A DNA stretch of 64,000 nucleotides from Amycolatopsis sp. 2-15 (GCF_030285625.1 NZ_CP127294.1:2490001-2554000), one strand, 5' to 3'. Counted from the stretch's first letter, positions 1 through 10,299 are shown. Translations and numbers: made by a program. The notes: generated from the sequence alone by a model not told the origin.

Positions 1-743
1 AACCACTTGCCGTAGCGCGCGGCCTCGACGACCGACATACCCTTCGCCAGCCCGGCCGTGAGAGCCGAGGCCATGGTGTCGCCCGCGCCGTGGGTGTGCG
101 GGGTGTTGAAGCGCGGGCCGGGCAGCTCGACGAACGTGGAGCCGTCGAAGAGGAGGTCGACGCACTCCGGGTCGGACACGAGGTGGCCGCTCTTCACGAG
201 CACGTACTTCGGCCCCAGGCGGTGCAGCGCGACGGCCGCGGTGTGCATGCCCTCGCGGTCGGTCACGGTCAGGCCGGTCAGCAGGCGCACCTCGTCGAGG
301 TTCGGCGTCAGCACGGTCGCGCGCGGCAGCAGTTCCTCGCGCAGCGCGGACAGGCCGTCGGCGTCGAAGAGCGGGTGGCCGGTCATCGACGCCGCCACCG
401 GGTCGACCACGAACGGCACGTCGTGGTCGCGACCGATGCCCGCGTTGTCGCACGCCGTCGCGACGGCGTGGATGATCTGCGCCGACGCGAGCATGCCCGT
501 TTTCGCCGCGCCCACACCCATGTCCGACGCGACGGCCTCGATCTGGCCGGCGACGACGTGCGGCGGGATGTCCGCGCGATCGTGGACTCCCAACGTGTTC
601 TGCACCGTCACGGCCGTCACGGCGACGAGCCCGTGGACCCCACAAGTGAGGAATGTCCGCAAATCGGCCTGGAGTCCGGCTGCGCCGCCGGAGTCGGAAC
701 CGGCGATGGTCAACGCCGACGGCAGGCTCGGGTTTTCAGTCAT
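1..743 (-). CDS. thiD: Hydroxymethylpyrimidine/phosphomethylpyrimidine kinase (ThiD paralogue), partial at left edge
   Basis: This gene reads leftwards from an ATG at 741-743 and runs off the window without a stop, so about 247 codons are visible. The product phosphorylates HMP and HMP-P in the cytosol for thiamine synthesis. The ribokinase-fold signatures are clear: N-terminal TIAGSDSGG, VVDPVAASMTG in the middle, TPNLDEVRLLTG, and the C-terminal anion-hole motif THGAGDTMASAL. It closely resembles the complete ThiD at 3585-4403, so the window carries two paralogues. Here TIAGSDSGGAAG replaces TIAGSDSGGGAG. No TPP riboswitch is seen in the 113 bases upstream, unlike the thiC operon. An actinobacterial ThiD can be fused to other domains, and its C-terminus is outside the window. 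Family is certain; the division of labour between paralogues is unknown. Confidence 0.93.
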   Translation of the reverse strand, partial: MTENPSLPSALTIAGSDSGGAAGLQADLRTFLTCGVHGLVAVTAVTVQNTLGVHDRADIPPHVVAGQIEAVASDMGVGAAKTGMLASAQIIHAVATACDNAGIGRDHDVPFVVDPVAASMTGHPLFDADGLSALREELLPRATVLTPNLDEVRLLTGLTVTDREGMHTAAVALHRLGPKYVLVKSGHLVSDPECVDLLFDGSTFVELPGPRFNTPHTHGAGDTMASALTAGLAKGMSVVEAARYGKW

Positions 744-856
744 GGGCACTTTCCGACTTCTGGTCTAGTCCATTTGGTCAGCTGTCCTTCATCCACAGTC
801 CATCACGGTGGCACAGTGTGAGTGCCATCGCACCATCGGTGGGTGAAGGGGTCAGG

Positions 857-1876
857 ATGAAACTCGCTTCAGTGGTCGTGACGGTCGGCGCGCTCGTCGC
901 CGCCTCGTTGTCCGGGGCAGCCGTCGCGAACGCGGACAGCCCGAAACTCTCGCACGTGACCACGGTCGGCGTGCACAACACCTACGACCCGGCCGCATAC
1001 CCGTTCCTCGCGCAGGCGCTGGACAACGGCTCGTCGCTGATCGAGCTCGACGTGTGGCCGGACTTCATCACGCACGAGTGGAAGGTGAGCCACTCGAACC
1101 CGTTGGGCAACAGCAACAACTGCGTCGCCGCGTCGACGACCGCCGACCTCTACAAGGGCGGGACGAACAAGAACCTCGAGTACTGCCTCGACGACATCCG
1201 CATCTGGCTCGCGGCCCACCCGGACCACACGCCACTCACGCTGAAGCTCGAGATGAAGACCGGCTTCTCGGACAACACCGGGATGGGCCCGGACGAGCTC
1301 GACGCGGCCTTCCGCGCCCACCTCGGCAGCGCCGTCTTCAAGCCGGCCGACCTCCTCGGCAGCTACGCGACGCTCGACGACGCGGCCAAGGCGGACAACT
1401 GGCCGACCGTGGACGCGTTGCACGGCAAGGTGATGACGGAGATCATCCCGGGCACGGTGGAAGAGCAGAACCCCACCGACACGCTGCACACCGACATCGA
1501 GTACGCGAACTACCTGCTGGCGCAGAAGAACGCGGGCAAGCTTGGTGACGTCCAGATCTTCCCGACCGTCCACGGCGCCGTCGGCGGCGACCCGCGCGAC
1601 AAGTACGCGGCCAACCTCAAGCCGTGGTTCGTGGTCTTCGACGGGGACGCCAACGCGTGGGTCACGCAGACCGGCCCGGCGTGGTACGACGACAACCACT
1701 ACTACGTGGTGATGACCGACGGCCAGAACGTCGCCCCGGCCATCGACGACCACAACCCGACCGTCGACCAGGCCAACCAGCGCGTGGCCGAGCTCGCGGC
1801 GCAGCACGCGTCCGTGGTCACGTCCGACTGGACGGGCCTGACCACGGTGCTGCCGCAGGTCGACGCCCGCGGCTGA
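857..1876 (+). CDS. Secreted phosphatidylinositol-specific phospholipase C1-like protein
   Basis: The protein is 339 residues. I chose the ATG at 857 because a typical Sec signal peptide follows (MKLAS, a hydrophobic core, then AAVANA before DSPK near residue 27) and a purine-rich GAAGGGG lies just upstream; earlier in-frame starts would bury the signal. The mature protein shows the calcium-dependent PI-PLC C1 pattern: a histidine in GVHNTYDP (about residue 40), acidic ELDVW (63-67) and LKLEMK further on, in a TIM-barrel-like fold. It probably cleaves phosphoinositide or related phosphodiester substrates outside the cell, but substrate cannot be read from sequence. It is monocistronic: the divergent ThiD paralogue lies on the left and a strong palindromic terminator follows. 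Confidence 0.8.
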   Translation: MKLASVVVTVGALVAASLSGAAVANADSPKLSHVTTVGVHNTYDPAAYPFLAQALDNGSSLIELDVWPDFITHEWKVSHSNPLGNSNNCVAASTTADLYKGGTNKNLEYCLDDIRIWLAAHPDHTPLTLKLEMKTGFSDNTGMGPDELDAAFRAHLGSAVFKPADLLGSYATLDDAAKADNWPTVDALHGKVMTEIIPGTVEEQNPTDTLHTDIEYANYLLAQKNAGKLGDVQIFPTVHGAVGGDPRDKYAANLKPWFVVFDGDANAWVTQTGPAWYDDNHYYVVMTDGQNVAPAIDDHNPTVDQANQRVAELAAQHASVVTSDWTGLTTVLPQVDARG

Positions 1877-1899
1877 GTTTCATCCGGACAGTCCACAGT

Positions 1900-1925
1900 G
1901 GCCCCCGACCGCGCGGTCGGGGGCC
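1900..1925. terminator. Bidirectional rho-independent-like hairpin
   Basis: A perfect 12-bp stem (GGCCCCCGACCG with CGGTCGGGGGCC) encloses a 2-base loop between two convergent genes. There is no strong T-run on either side, which is common in high-GC actinobacteria. Confidence 0.7.
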
Positions 1926-1939
1926 GCTGTGCGTCCACA

Positions 1940-2863
1940 TCAGACGGTGAGTACCAGCTTCCCGGTGACCCGGCCGCCTTCGCCCACCTCGTGGGCCTTC
2001 GCCGCGTCTTCGAGTGGGAACGTCTGGTCCACGTGCACCTTCAGCTGCCCGGCCTCCACGAGCTCCACCAGCCCGAGCAGCCCGACGCGGTCCGGCTCCA
2101 CGAGGATCGGCGCCGTCCGCACACCCCGCTTCGCCGCTTCCTCCTGAGCCCGTGCGCCGACGCCGCCGGGCACGCTGACGAGCAAGCCGCCCGGCTTGAG
2201 CGACGGCAGCCAGCGCAGATCGCTGTCCTCGCCGACGAGCCCGAGCACGACGTCAAGGTCCGCCGCTGTTGCGTGCTCATCGCGGTAGTCGATCGGCTCG
2301 TCCACACCCAGCGATCGCAGGAAATCGTGCTTCGCCGCGCTGGCCGTGCCGAGCACGTAGGCACCGCGCGCCTTTGCGATCTGCACGGCGAGGTGCCCGA
2401 CACCGCCCGCCGCCGCGTCGACGAGCACCCGCTGTCCACTCCGGACTTCCGCCACGTCCACCAGCGCCTGCCACGCCGTGAGCCCCGCCAGTGGCAATCC
2501 GGCCGCCTCCACGTGCGACAGCCCGGCCGGCTTGCGCACGAACTGCCGCGACGGCGCGGTCACGTACTCCGCGTATGCCGCGGCCTCGCGGGGGAACCAC
2601 GGCATGCCGAGCACCTCGTCGCCCTGCTTCACCCCGGTGGCCCCGAAACCCACCTCTTCGACGACGCCGGACACGTCCCAGCCCAGCGTGTACGGCGGCT
2701 CGCCCATGAAGACCGGGTGGGCCCGGGTCTTCCAATCGACGGGGTTGATGCCGGCCGCGTGCACGCGCACCAGCACCTCCGTCGGGCCCGGCGCCGGGCG
2801 GTCGGCCTCGGTCACCCGCAGCACCTCCGGGCCGCCGAACTCCCGCTGGGTCACCACGCGCAT
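1940..2863 (-). CDS. NADP-dependent quinone oxidoreductase-like MDR protein
   Basis: A 307-residue medium-chain dehydrogenase/reductase of the zinc-independent quinone oxidoreductase group. The N-terminal GroES-like half contains AAGINPVDWKTR and GWDVSGVVEEVG; the Rossmann half contains DAAAGGVGHLAVQIAKARG, the nucleotide-binding glycine motif. The catalytic zinc cysteines of alcohol dehydrogenases are absent, which fits NADPH-dependent reduction of quinones or enones in the cytosol. An ATG at 2863 follows a GGAGAGA ribosome-binding site. It is divergent from an HxlR regulator that starts 91 bases away, the classic arrangement in which an electrophile-sensing HxlR protein represses its neighbouring oxidoreductase. 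The physiological substrate is not known. Confidence 0.88.
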   Translation of the reverse strand: MRVVTQREFGGPEVLRVTEADRPAPGPTEVLVRVHAAGINPVDWKTRAHPVFMGEPPYTLGWDVSGVVEEVGFGATGVKQGDEVLGMPWFPREAAAYAEYVTAPSRQFVRKPAGLSHVEAAGLPLAGLTAWQALVDVAEVRSGQRVLVDAAAGGVGHLAVQIAKARGAYVLGTASAAKHDFLRSLGVDEPIDYRDEHATAADLDVVLGLVGEDSDLRWLPSLKPGGLLVSVPGGVGARAQEEAAKRGVRTAPILVEPDRVGLLGLVELVEAGQLKVHVDQTFPLEDAAKAHEVGEGGRVTGKLVLTV

Positions 2864-2937
2864 TTCGGATCTCTCCTTCCGGTTGGTTGTCCCCTATGCT
2901 CTGCCCGGTGGTCACTTTTCGCCAGAAGGCACTTCCC

Positions 2938-2963
2938 GGTATAGTAGGTACCTGATGGATACC
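2938..2963 (+). promoter_or_regulatory. Candidate -10 box and operator overlapping the HxlR start
   Basis: TATAGT at 2940-2945 is a near-consensus -10 box only nine bases before the ATG at 2955, so the transcript may be leaderless. An AGGTACCT palindrome (2946-2953) lies inside an imperfect GGTAT/ATACC inverted repeat (2938-2963), a plausible HxlR autoregulatory operator. This is inference from sequence only. Confidence 0.4.
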
Positions 2964-3350
2964 ACCTGTGACCAGCACGGATCCTGGGACGTCTACCTGA
3001 AGAGCTGTCCCTGTCGCGACGTGCTCGACCTGCTCGCGAACAAGTGGACGGCGCTCGTGCTCGGCGTGCTGGCGCAGCGGGCACACCGCTTCGGCGAGTT
3101 GCGCCGCGCCGTCGGCGGCATCAGCCAGAAGATGCTCACGCAGAACCTGCGCAACCTCGAACGCGACGGTTTCGTCAGCCGCAAGGTCTTCCCGACCACA
3201 CCGCCGACGGTGGAGTACGCGCTCACCCCGATGGGCGCCGAGGTCAGCGCCCACCTGGTGGCCCTGAGCACGTGGTCGCAGTCGAACTTCGACCGGATCC
3301 GCGACGCACGCAGCACCTACGACACGCGCTCGCTCGAACCCGTCAACTAG
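2955..3350 (+). CDS. HxlR-family winged-helix transcriptional regulator
   Basis: 131 residues with the HxlR winged-helix core: CPCRDVLDLLANKWTALVLGVL near the N-terminus, then FGELRRAVGGISQKMLTQNLRNLERDGFV (recognition helix) and the wing PPTVEYALTPMG. Two cysteines (SCPC, about residues 17-19) sit where redox- or electrophile-sensing HxlR/YodB proteins carry their sensor cysteine. ATG at 2955 is chosen because the conserved domain starts immediately after it. It is divergent from the quinone oxidoreductase gene, whose expression it probably controls. The window shows no other obvious target. Family confident; inducing signal inferred. Confidence 0.9.
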   Translation: MDTTCDQHGSWDVYLKSCPCRDVLDLLANKWTALVLGVLAQRAHRFGELRRAVGGISQKMLTQNLRNLERDGFVSRKVFPTTPPTVEYALTPMGAEVSAHLVALSTWSQSNFDRIRDARSTYDTRSLEPVN

Positions 3351-3354
3351 CGAC

Positions 3355-3567
3355 TCAGGTGAAGCGGGGCGGCGGCTTCAGCACGCTCTTGCGGTAGTCG
3401 GTCACCGCGCGCGATTCGGCGATGCCCGGTTTGGGGTCCAAGCCCCATTTCCGGATCACCTTCAGCGCCGCCGCCGGTTTGTTGGCCGAGACCAGCTGGT
3501 CGACCTCGAACTGCAGGTCCAAAGGCATCTGCGCCCACAGTGCGCGGGCGGCGGTGTCGTCGGTCAC
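3355..3567 (-). CDS. Small hypothetical protein downstream of thiD
   Basis: A 70-residue protein starting at GTG 3567, just 17 bases beyond the thiD stop, so probably the last gene of the thiC-thiD transcript. I do not recognise a named family with certainty. The sequence forms a likely helical hairpin (FEVDQLVSANKPAAALKVIRKWG followed by a second amphipathic stretch and a basic tail ending PPPRFT), reminiscent only in pattern of small L7/L12-C-terminal-like proteins of actinobacteria. It ends four bases from the convergent HxlR stop. Codon bias (strong GC at third positions) supports it being real. No function is proposed. Confidence 0.6.
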   Translation of the reverse strand: MTDDTAARALWAQMPLDLQFEVDQLVSANKPAAALKVIRKWGLDPKPGIAESRAVTDYRKSVLKPPPRFT

Positions 3568-3584
3568 GGGTCCAGTGTGGCCGC

Positions 3585-4403
3585 TCAGTCGGCGAGCCGC
3601 CAGAACGGGGACACCGGCCCCACCCCGGCGCCGAGCGGATAAGCCTCGGCGACGCAGCGTGCGATGAACTGCTTCGCCTCGGTCACGGCCGTCGGCACGT
3701 CGGCGCCCTTGGCGAGCGACGAGGTGATGGCCGAGGCCATCGTGTCGCCGCCGCCGTGGGTGTTGTCGGTGTCGATGCGCACACCGCTGAGCTCCAGCAC
3801 GTCCGTGCCATCGGTGAGCAGGTCCACGCAATCCTCGGCTTCGTAGAGGTGCCCGCCCTTCACGAGCACCCACCGAGACCCGAACTCCAGCAACGCGCCG
3901 GCCGCCGCGCGCTGGGTCTGCGCGCCGGTGACCGTGATGCCGGTGAGCAGCCGCACCTCGTCGAGGTTCGGCGTGATCAGCGTGGCGCGCGGGAAGAGCT
4001 CCGTGCGGATGGCCTCCAGCGCCTCCTCGCGCAGCAGAGCGTGGCCGGTCATCGACGCGGCCACCGGGTCGACGACGAACGGGGTGTCCGTGTCGCGTCC
4101 GATGTGGACCTCGTCGAGCGTCTTCGCCACGGCCTCGATGATGTCGGCCGTGGCGAGCATGCCGGTCTTGGCCGCGTTCACGCCCATGTCGCCGGCCACG
4201 GCCTTGATCTGCGCCGTGACGACGTCGACCGGGATCTCGGTGAAGCCTTGCACGCCAAGCGAGTTCTGCACCGTGACGGCCGTGAGCGCGACGAGCCCGT
4301 GGACGCCGTGGGCGAAGAACGTGCGCAGGTCGGCCTGCACGCCCGCACCACCACCGGAGTCGGATCCGGCGATGGTGAGGGCGGTGCGGGGGGTTTCAGT
4401 CAT
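3585..4403 (-). CDS. thiD: Hydroxymethylpyrimidine/phosphomethylpyrimidine kinase
   Basis: A full-length 272-residue ThiD. It carries TIAGSDSGGGAGVQAD at the N-terminus (substrate loop), AAKTGMLATADIIEAV, FVVDPVAASMTGHALL, TPNLDEVRLLTG and the C-terminal NTHGGGDTMASAI phosphate-binding and catalytic-aspartate motif. It makes HMP-PP from the ThiC product in the cytosol. It starts 27 bases after the thiC stop and is cotranscribed with it, so it shares the upstream TPP riboswitch. The N-terminal MTETPRTALTIAGSDSGG is very like that of the paralogue at the left edge of the window (MTENPSLPSALTIAGSDSGG), which points to gene duplication. Confidence 0.96.
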   Translation of the reverse strand: MTETPRTALTIAGSDSGGGAGVQADLRTFFAHGVHGLVALTAVTVQNSLGVQGFTEIPVDVVTAQIKAVAGDMGVNAAKTGMLATADIIEAVAKTLDEVHIGRDTDTPFVVDPVAASMTGHALLREEALEAIRTELFPRATLITPNLDEVRLLTGITVTGAQTQRAAAGALLEFGSRWVLVKGGHLYEAEDCVDLLTDGTDVLELSGVRIDTDNTHGGGDTMASAITSSLAKGADVPTAVTEAKQFIARCVAEAYPLGAGVGPVSPFWRLAD

Positions 4404-4430
4404 GACTACTGCCTCTAATAGCGGGTGGAG

Positions 4431-6080
<1,650 letters not shown>

Positions 6081-6082
6081 TC

Positions 6083-6188
6083 ACTCCCTACGCCGGCATT
6101 ACCCGGTCAGGTTCATGCGGTCGGCGGCACCAGGTGTCCACAGACAGACACCAGCCGCCCTCTCAGCCCGCCAAGGCGCGAGCTCCCG
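6083..6188 (-). promoter_or_regulatory. TPP riboswitch (THI element) upstream of thiC
   Basis: Read on the minus strand this leader contains the conserved TPP aptamer pieces in order: GGGAGCT, then GGGCTGAGAGGGCGG, a variable P3 hairpin (GGTGTCTG/ACACC), AACCTGACCGGGTAATGCC and GCGTAGGGAG. The last block runs into the thiC TTG start with no separate expression platform, so ligand binding would most simply hide the ribosome-binding site. That mechanism is an inference; the aptamer identity is established knowledge. Confidence 0.95.
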
Positions 6189-6337
6189 CGTTGGTTATGA
6201 GGTTGTCCCTCGACCATGCCACGGCGGATCACGCGAGCACAAGGCGACTGTTCAACCGGTGTGTTCTTCACCGGATCGGAGCATGCGGCCGGCAGGAGTT
6301 CACGTGACAATCGTCTCCGACGACTCGGGGGTGTCTC

Positions 6338-8497
6338 GTGCGGAAAGTCCTGCTCACCGGATTGGTGACGGTGTTGGCGATGAGCATGGTCCCGGCCGCT
6401 TCGGCGACCGAGGGTGACGCGCCAGGCGGGCCGGGTGCTCATCCGAGCTGGCTGCCGGCGGACAAAACGGGCTTCGGCACGGCCCGCGATCGCGCCAGCG
6501 ACGTGTGGTTCACGCTGCAGGGCGGGCGCATGTCGGAGGTGTACTACCCCGATCTGTCGACCCCGAGCGTGCGGTCGCTGGACCTCGTCGTGAGCGACGG
6601 GCGGACCTTCGCGACGCTCGCGTCGGCCGCGAAGTCGCAGCAGGTCCGGCGAGTCGACGACCTCACGTACGAGCAGACCAGCACCGACGATCAGCGCCGG
6701 TGGCGGCTGAGTCGGACGTATGTGACGGATCCCGCGCGGTCCACGGTGCTGGTGGACGTCGAGTTCACGTCGCTGGCCGGGCGGCCACTCTCGCTCTACG
6801 CCGTGGCGGACCCGGATCTGACCAACGACGGCAGTGACGATTCGGCATCCGCTTCCGGTGCGGTGGCGTCGGCTTCCGACGGTGCCACGGCGGCCGCGTT
6901 GACGGCCGCCCCGGCGTTTTCGCGGACGTCCGTGGGATACGCGGGTGTTTCGGATGGCGCGACCCAGTTGCTGGCCTCGAAAAAGCTGGTTTCGTATTCA
7001 CACGCCGCCAGCGGAAACGTCGTCCTCACCGGACAGACTTCGGCTGACGGCGTGCGTTCCCGGCACGTGACTTTGTCCCTGGGAATGGGTTCTTCCGGCT
7101 CCGAAGCGGTCAATAAAGCCCAGGCTTCCGCCCGCCGCGGTTTCCACGCGATTTCCGCCGACTACTCCCGCGGCTGGCGCGATTACCTTTCCACCGTCCG
7201 CACCGCGCCGTCTTCATTGACGAGCCCGGCGTCACGCGATTTGTACCGAGCCTCCGTGCTGACGCTCGCCGCGAGCGAGGACAAACACCACCCGGGCGCC
7301 TTCATCGCGTCGCCGAGCATGCCGTGGCGCTTCGGCAACAACGACCCCGAATACTCGCCCTCGGGCACTTATCACCTGGTGTGGCCCCGCGACCTCTACC
7401 AAATCGCCACAGGCCTGCTCGCTGCCGGCGACCGGTCCGCGGCCGACCGTTCCGTCGACTACCTCTTCGGCACCCAGCAACTGCCCGACGGGCACCTGCC
7501 GCAGAACAGCAACGTCGACGGAAAGCCCTATTGGACCTCCATCCAGCTCGACGAGACCGCGCTCCCGATCGTGCTCGCCCAGCAGCTCGGCCGTACCGAC
7601 CTGTGGCCGAACGTCCGCCGCGCCGCCGAGTTCCTGCTGTCCTACCGCTCCGCCGACGGCAAGGCCTCCCCGTACACGCAACAGGAACGTTGGGAAGAAC
7701 AGGACGGCTACTCGCCCTCGACCATCGCCGCGGTGATCGCGGGCCTCGTCTGCGCCGCCGACCTGGCCACCCACTCGGGCGCGAACGCCGACGCGGCCCG
7801 CTACCTCGCGACGGCCGACCGCTTCAAAGCCGGGCTGGCGCACCAGACCGTGACGACCAACGGCCCTCTGTCGAAGCAGCCCTACTTCGTCCGCCTCACG
7901 AAGAACGGCGACGCGAACTCGGGCCTCACCTACAACCTCGGCAACTCGTCGCTCACCGTCGACCAGCGCTCCGTCACCGACGCCGGCTTCCTCGAGCTCG
8001 TCCGCCTCGGCATCTACCCGGCCGACGACCCCGTGATCCGCAACAGCATCAAGGTCACCGACGCCGACATCTCCTTCACCACGCCGGCCGGCCAGTTCTG
8101 GCACCGCTACACAATGGACGGTTACGGCGAACAACCCGACGGCTCACCGTGGGACTACACGTTCCCGTCCGAGAGTCGCGCCACTTACGGCCGCCTCTGG
8201 CCGCTGCTCGCCGGCGAACGCGGCGAGTACGACCTGGCCGCCGGCAACCGTCTCTCGGCCCAACGCCGCCTGACCGACCTGTCCCACGCCGCCGGCTCGT
8301 CGGACACCATGCCGGAGCAGGTCTGGGACGAGAACCCGCCTTCGGGCTCACCCGGCCACACGCCCGGCACCCCGACGGCCTCGGCCACACCGCTCGCCTG
8401 GACCCACGCCCAGTACATCCGCCTGGCCTGGTCCGTCGCGCGGAACCGGCCGGTCGAGCAGCCTTCCGTCGTGCGCGAGCACTTCCTGGGGTACTGA
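6338..8497 (+). CDS. Secreted glycoside hydrolase family 15 (glucoamylase/glucodextranase-like)
   Basis: 719 residues from GTG 6338, chosen because it gives a clean signal peptide (MRKVLLTGLVTVLAMSMVPAASA) behind a GGGGGTG ribosome-binding site. The N-terminal half is a beta-rich glucodextranase-type domain (GTARDRASDVWFTLQGGRMSEVYYPD). The C-terminal (alpha/alpha)6 barrel carries HLVWPRDLYQIATG, QERWEEQDGYSPST with the general-acid glutamate (about residue 450) and MPEQVWDENPPSG with the general base (about residue 660). It would release glucose from the non-reducing ends of alpha-glucans or dextrins outside the cell. It stands alone, divergent from the thiC leader and ending at a strong terminator. 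Confidence 0.92.
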   Translation: MRKVLLTGLVTVLAMSMVPAASATEGDAPGGPGAHPSWLPADKTGFGTARDRASDVWFTLQGGRMSEVYYPDLSTPSVRSLDLVVSDGRTFATLASAAKSQQVRRVDDLTYEQTSTDDQRRWRLSRTYVTDPARSTVLVDVEFTSLAGRPLSLYAVADPDLTNDGSDDSASASGAVASASDGATAAALTAAPAFSRTSVGYAGVSDGATQLLASKKLVSYSHAASGNVVLTGQTSADGVRSRHVTLSLGMGSSGSEAVNKAQASARRGFHAISADYSRGWRDYLSTVRTAPSSLTSPASRDLYRASVLTLAASEDKHHPGAFIASPSMPWRFGNNDPEYSPSGTYHLVWPRDLYQIATGLLAAGDRSAADRSVDYLFGTQQLPDGHLPQNSNVDGKPYWTSIQLDETALPIVLAQQLGRTDLWPNVRRAAEFLLSYRSADGKASPYTQQERWEEQDGYSPSTIAAVIAGLVCAADLATHSGANADAARYLATADRFKAGLAHQTVTTNGPLSKQPYFVRLTKNGDANSGLTYNLGNSSLTVDQRSVTDAGFLELVRLGIYPADDPVIRNSIKVTDADISFTTPAGQFWHRYTMDGYGEQPDGSPWDYTFPSESRATYGRLWPLLAGERGEYDLAAGNRLSAQRRLTDLSHAAGSSDTMPEQVWDENPPSGSPGHTPGTPTASATPLAWTHAQYIRLAWSVARNRPVEQPSVVREHFLGY

Positions 8498-8507
8498 ACC
8501 CCTGAAA

Positions 8508-8550
8508 CGACGAGTCTCCCGGCCCCGACCCGGGACCGGGAGACTCGTCG
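8508..8550. terminator. Bidirectional terminator hairpin
   Basis: A perfect 15-bp stem (CGACGAGTCTCCCGG with its complement) and 13-base loop lie between the convergent glucoamylase and deformylase genes. Confidence 0.8.
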
Positions 8551-8560
8551 ACAAAGAAAC

Positions 8561-9130
8561 TCAGGCCTCGGCCGGCTCGTCCTTCGGCGGCAGCCAGCTC
8601 AGCCCCGGCACGCCCCACTTGTTCTTCTTCAGCATCTTCTTCGCCGCCCGCGCGTGGCGGCCGACCAGGCGGTCGAGGTACAGGTACCCGTCGAGGTGGT
8701 CCGTCTCGTGCTGCAGGCAGCGGGCGAAGTAGCCGGTGCCCTCGACGGTGATCGGCTCACCGGTCACGTCGAAACCGGTCACGCGCGCCCACGACGCGCG
8801 GCCGGTGGGGTAGGACTCGCCGGGGACCGAGAGGCAGCCCTCCCAGTCGTCGTCCGGGTCCGGCATGGTCTCGGGGACCTCGGAGGTCTCCAGCTTGGGG
8901 TTCACCACCAGGCCGCGGTGTTCGACGCCCTCGTCGTCGGGGCAGTCGTAGACGAACAGGCGCAGGTCGAGTCCGATCTGGTTGGCCGCGAGGCCCACGC
9001 CTTCGGCGGCGTACATCGTCTCGAACATGTCCTCGGTCAGCGTGCGCAGCTGCTCGTCGAACTCCGTGACCTCACGGGTCGGCTGGTGCAGCACGGGATC
9101 GCCGGCGATGCGGATGGGGTGGACGGTCAC
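8561..9130 (-). CDS. def: Peptide deformylase
   Basis: A 189-residue deformylase that removes the N-formyl group from nascent proteins. All three metal/catalytic motifs are present: [11 protein letters not shown] (motif 1), EGCLSVPG with the cysteine ligand (motif 2) and QHETDHLDG (HExxH, motif 3). The C-terminal tail [20 protein letters not shown] is typical of the actinobacterial enzyme. I place the start at GTG 9130 (V-T-V-H-P-I-R), where family members begin; the reading frame stays open upstream but encodes only arginine-rich non-conserved sequence. It is divergent from the DUF3263 gene starting at 9270, the neighbour arrangement common in actinobacteria. Confidence 0.95.
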   Translation of the reverse strand: MTVHPIRIAGDPVLHQPTREVTEFDEQLRTLTEDMFETMYAAEGVGLAANQIGLDLRLFVYDCPDDEGVEHRGLVVNPKLETSEVPETMPDPDDDWEGCLSVPGESYPTGRASWARVTGFDVTGEPITVEGTGYFARCLQHETDHLDGYLYLDRLVGRHARAAKKMLKKNKWGVPGLSWLPPKDEPAEA

Positions 9131-9269
9131 GAGCAGCGAGTTTAGTCGGAGCCGTCTGATACACCTGGATCGGACCGTGACGCGCCGCGCCGGATGCCCA
9201 TGTCGAGCATGGGTTCCGTGGTTGAATGGCGCCCGCGGAAGGACAGCCGACACCGATTGCGAGGACCGC

Positions 9270-9578
9270 ATGGACGCCGCGGAGTCGATGGCTGGGGACC
9301 AGCCGTCGCCGCCGGAGAATGTGGGCGGCCTGACCGAGCGTGAGGTGGAGATCCTCGCGTTCGAACGTCAGTGGTGGCGGCACGCCGGTGCCAAGGAAAA
9401 CGCCATCCGGGAACGGTTCTCGCTGTCCTCGACCCGTTACTACCAGCTGCTGAACACACTGCTGGAAAAGCCTGAGGCCATGGCGGCCGACCCGATGCTG
9501 GTGAAGCGGCTGCGCAAGACGCGCGCCGCCCGGCAGCGCAAGCGCGGCGCCAGGCGGCTGGGGATCGAACTGTCATGA
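9270..9578 (+). CDS. DUF3263 domain protein
   Basis: A 102-residue protein of the DUF3263 family, widely conserved in actinobacteria beside a LytR_C-domain gene. The core is [30 protein letters not shown] followed by [30 protein letters not shown], which reads as a short sigma-4-like helix-turn-helix with a basic C-terminus ([12 protein letters not shown]). DNA binding is plausible but unproven. The ATG at 9270 begins after GCGAGGACCGC, which supplies the ribosome-binding site. Its stop overlaps the next gene by four bases (ATGA), so the two are translationally coupled and probably function together. Confidence 0.85.
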   Translation: MDAAESMAGDQPSPPENVGGLTEREVEILAFERQWWRHAGAKENAIRERFSLSSTRYYQLLNTLLEKPEAMAADPMLVKRLRKTRAARQRKRGARRLGIELS

Positions 9579-10255
9579 GCTTCTTCTCGGGACTGTCCCG
9601 GCCCATGCGGGCCGCGGGCGTCGCGCTCATCGGCGTCGCCGTGATCGCCGCGATCATCGGCGGCGTGACCGCGCTTTCGGGTGGCGGATCGGGAGACAAC
9701 AACGCCGGGCCCACCAGCTCGAGCGGGTCGCCGACGTCTTCGCAGTCGTCGCCCGGCTCGTCGAGTGCGACGCCACCTTCGTCTTCGGCTCCTTCTTCGC
9801 CGGCTTCGTCGTCGGCGCCCTCTTCGCCGCCGGCCAGCCAGTCGGGGCAGCCGGGCCAGCCTGGTCAGCCCGGCCAGCCCAGCGGACAGCCGGGTCAGCC
9901 CGGCCAGCCCGGTGGCCAGCCGGGGCAGCCGGGCGCCGGCCAGCAGGCGTCCAACAAGTGGGTGACCGTGCGGGTCTACAACAACTCCACGATCCCGCAC
10001 CTCGCCGAGCAGGCCGCCGCCGACTTCCGCGCGTCGGGCTGGAACGTGCCCGAGGTCGGCAACTACCCGCAGGGCGTCATCCCGCACACCACGGCCTACT
10101 TCCGGCCGGGCACCGACGAGGAGGCCGCCGCGAAGCAGCTGGCAGCCGAGTTCGGGTTCCAGGCCGAGCCGCGGTTTGACGGCATCCAGAGCTCGAGCCC
10201 GGGCGTGATCGTGATCATCACCAAGGACTACCAGAGCGGCCACAAGGGCAGCTGA
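9575..10255 (+). CDS. Membrane-anchored LytR C-terminal domain protein
   Basis: 226 residues: a short cytoplasmic start, one transmembrane helix (AAGVALIGVAVIAAIIGGV, about residues 11-30), a long Ser/Pro then Gly-Gln-Pro linker (about 35-125, with repeated GQPGQP units) and an extracellular LytR_C domain beginning VTVRVYNNSTIPHLAEQAAADF and ending GVIVIITKDY. Proteins with this domain are thought to act in cell-wall polymer attachment or regulation; the catalytic LytR-CpsA-Psr domain itself is absent. It overlaps DUF3263 by four bases and ends at a strong terminator. Confidence 0.88.
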   Translation: MSFFSGLSRPMRAAGVALIGVAVIAAIIGGVTALSGGGSGDNNAGPTSSSGSPTSSQSSPGSSSATPPSSSAPSSPASSSAPSSPPASQSGQPGQPGQPGQPSGQPGQPGQPGGQPGQPGAGQQASNKWVTVRVYNNSTIPHLAEQAAADFRASGWNVPEVGNYPQGVIPHTTAYFRPGTDEEAAAKQLAAEFGFQAEPRFDGIQSSSPGVIVIITKDYQSGHKGS

Positions 10256-10268
10256 CCAGCGAAAACAA

Positions 10269-10299
10269 CGGGCCCCACCGCGCAGGTGGGGCCCGTTTT
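10269..10299. terminator. Rho-independent terminator
   Basis: Stem ACGGGCCCCACC/GGTGGGGCCCGT with a five-base loop followed by TTTTC on the plus strand. It serves both the LytR_C gene and the convergent ATPase gene. Confidence 0.85.
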
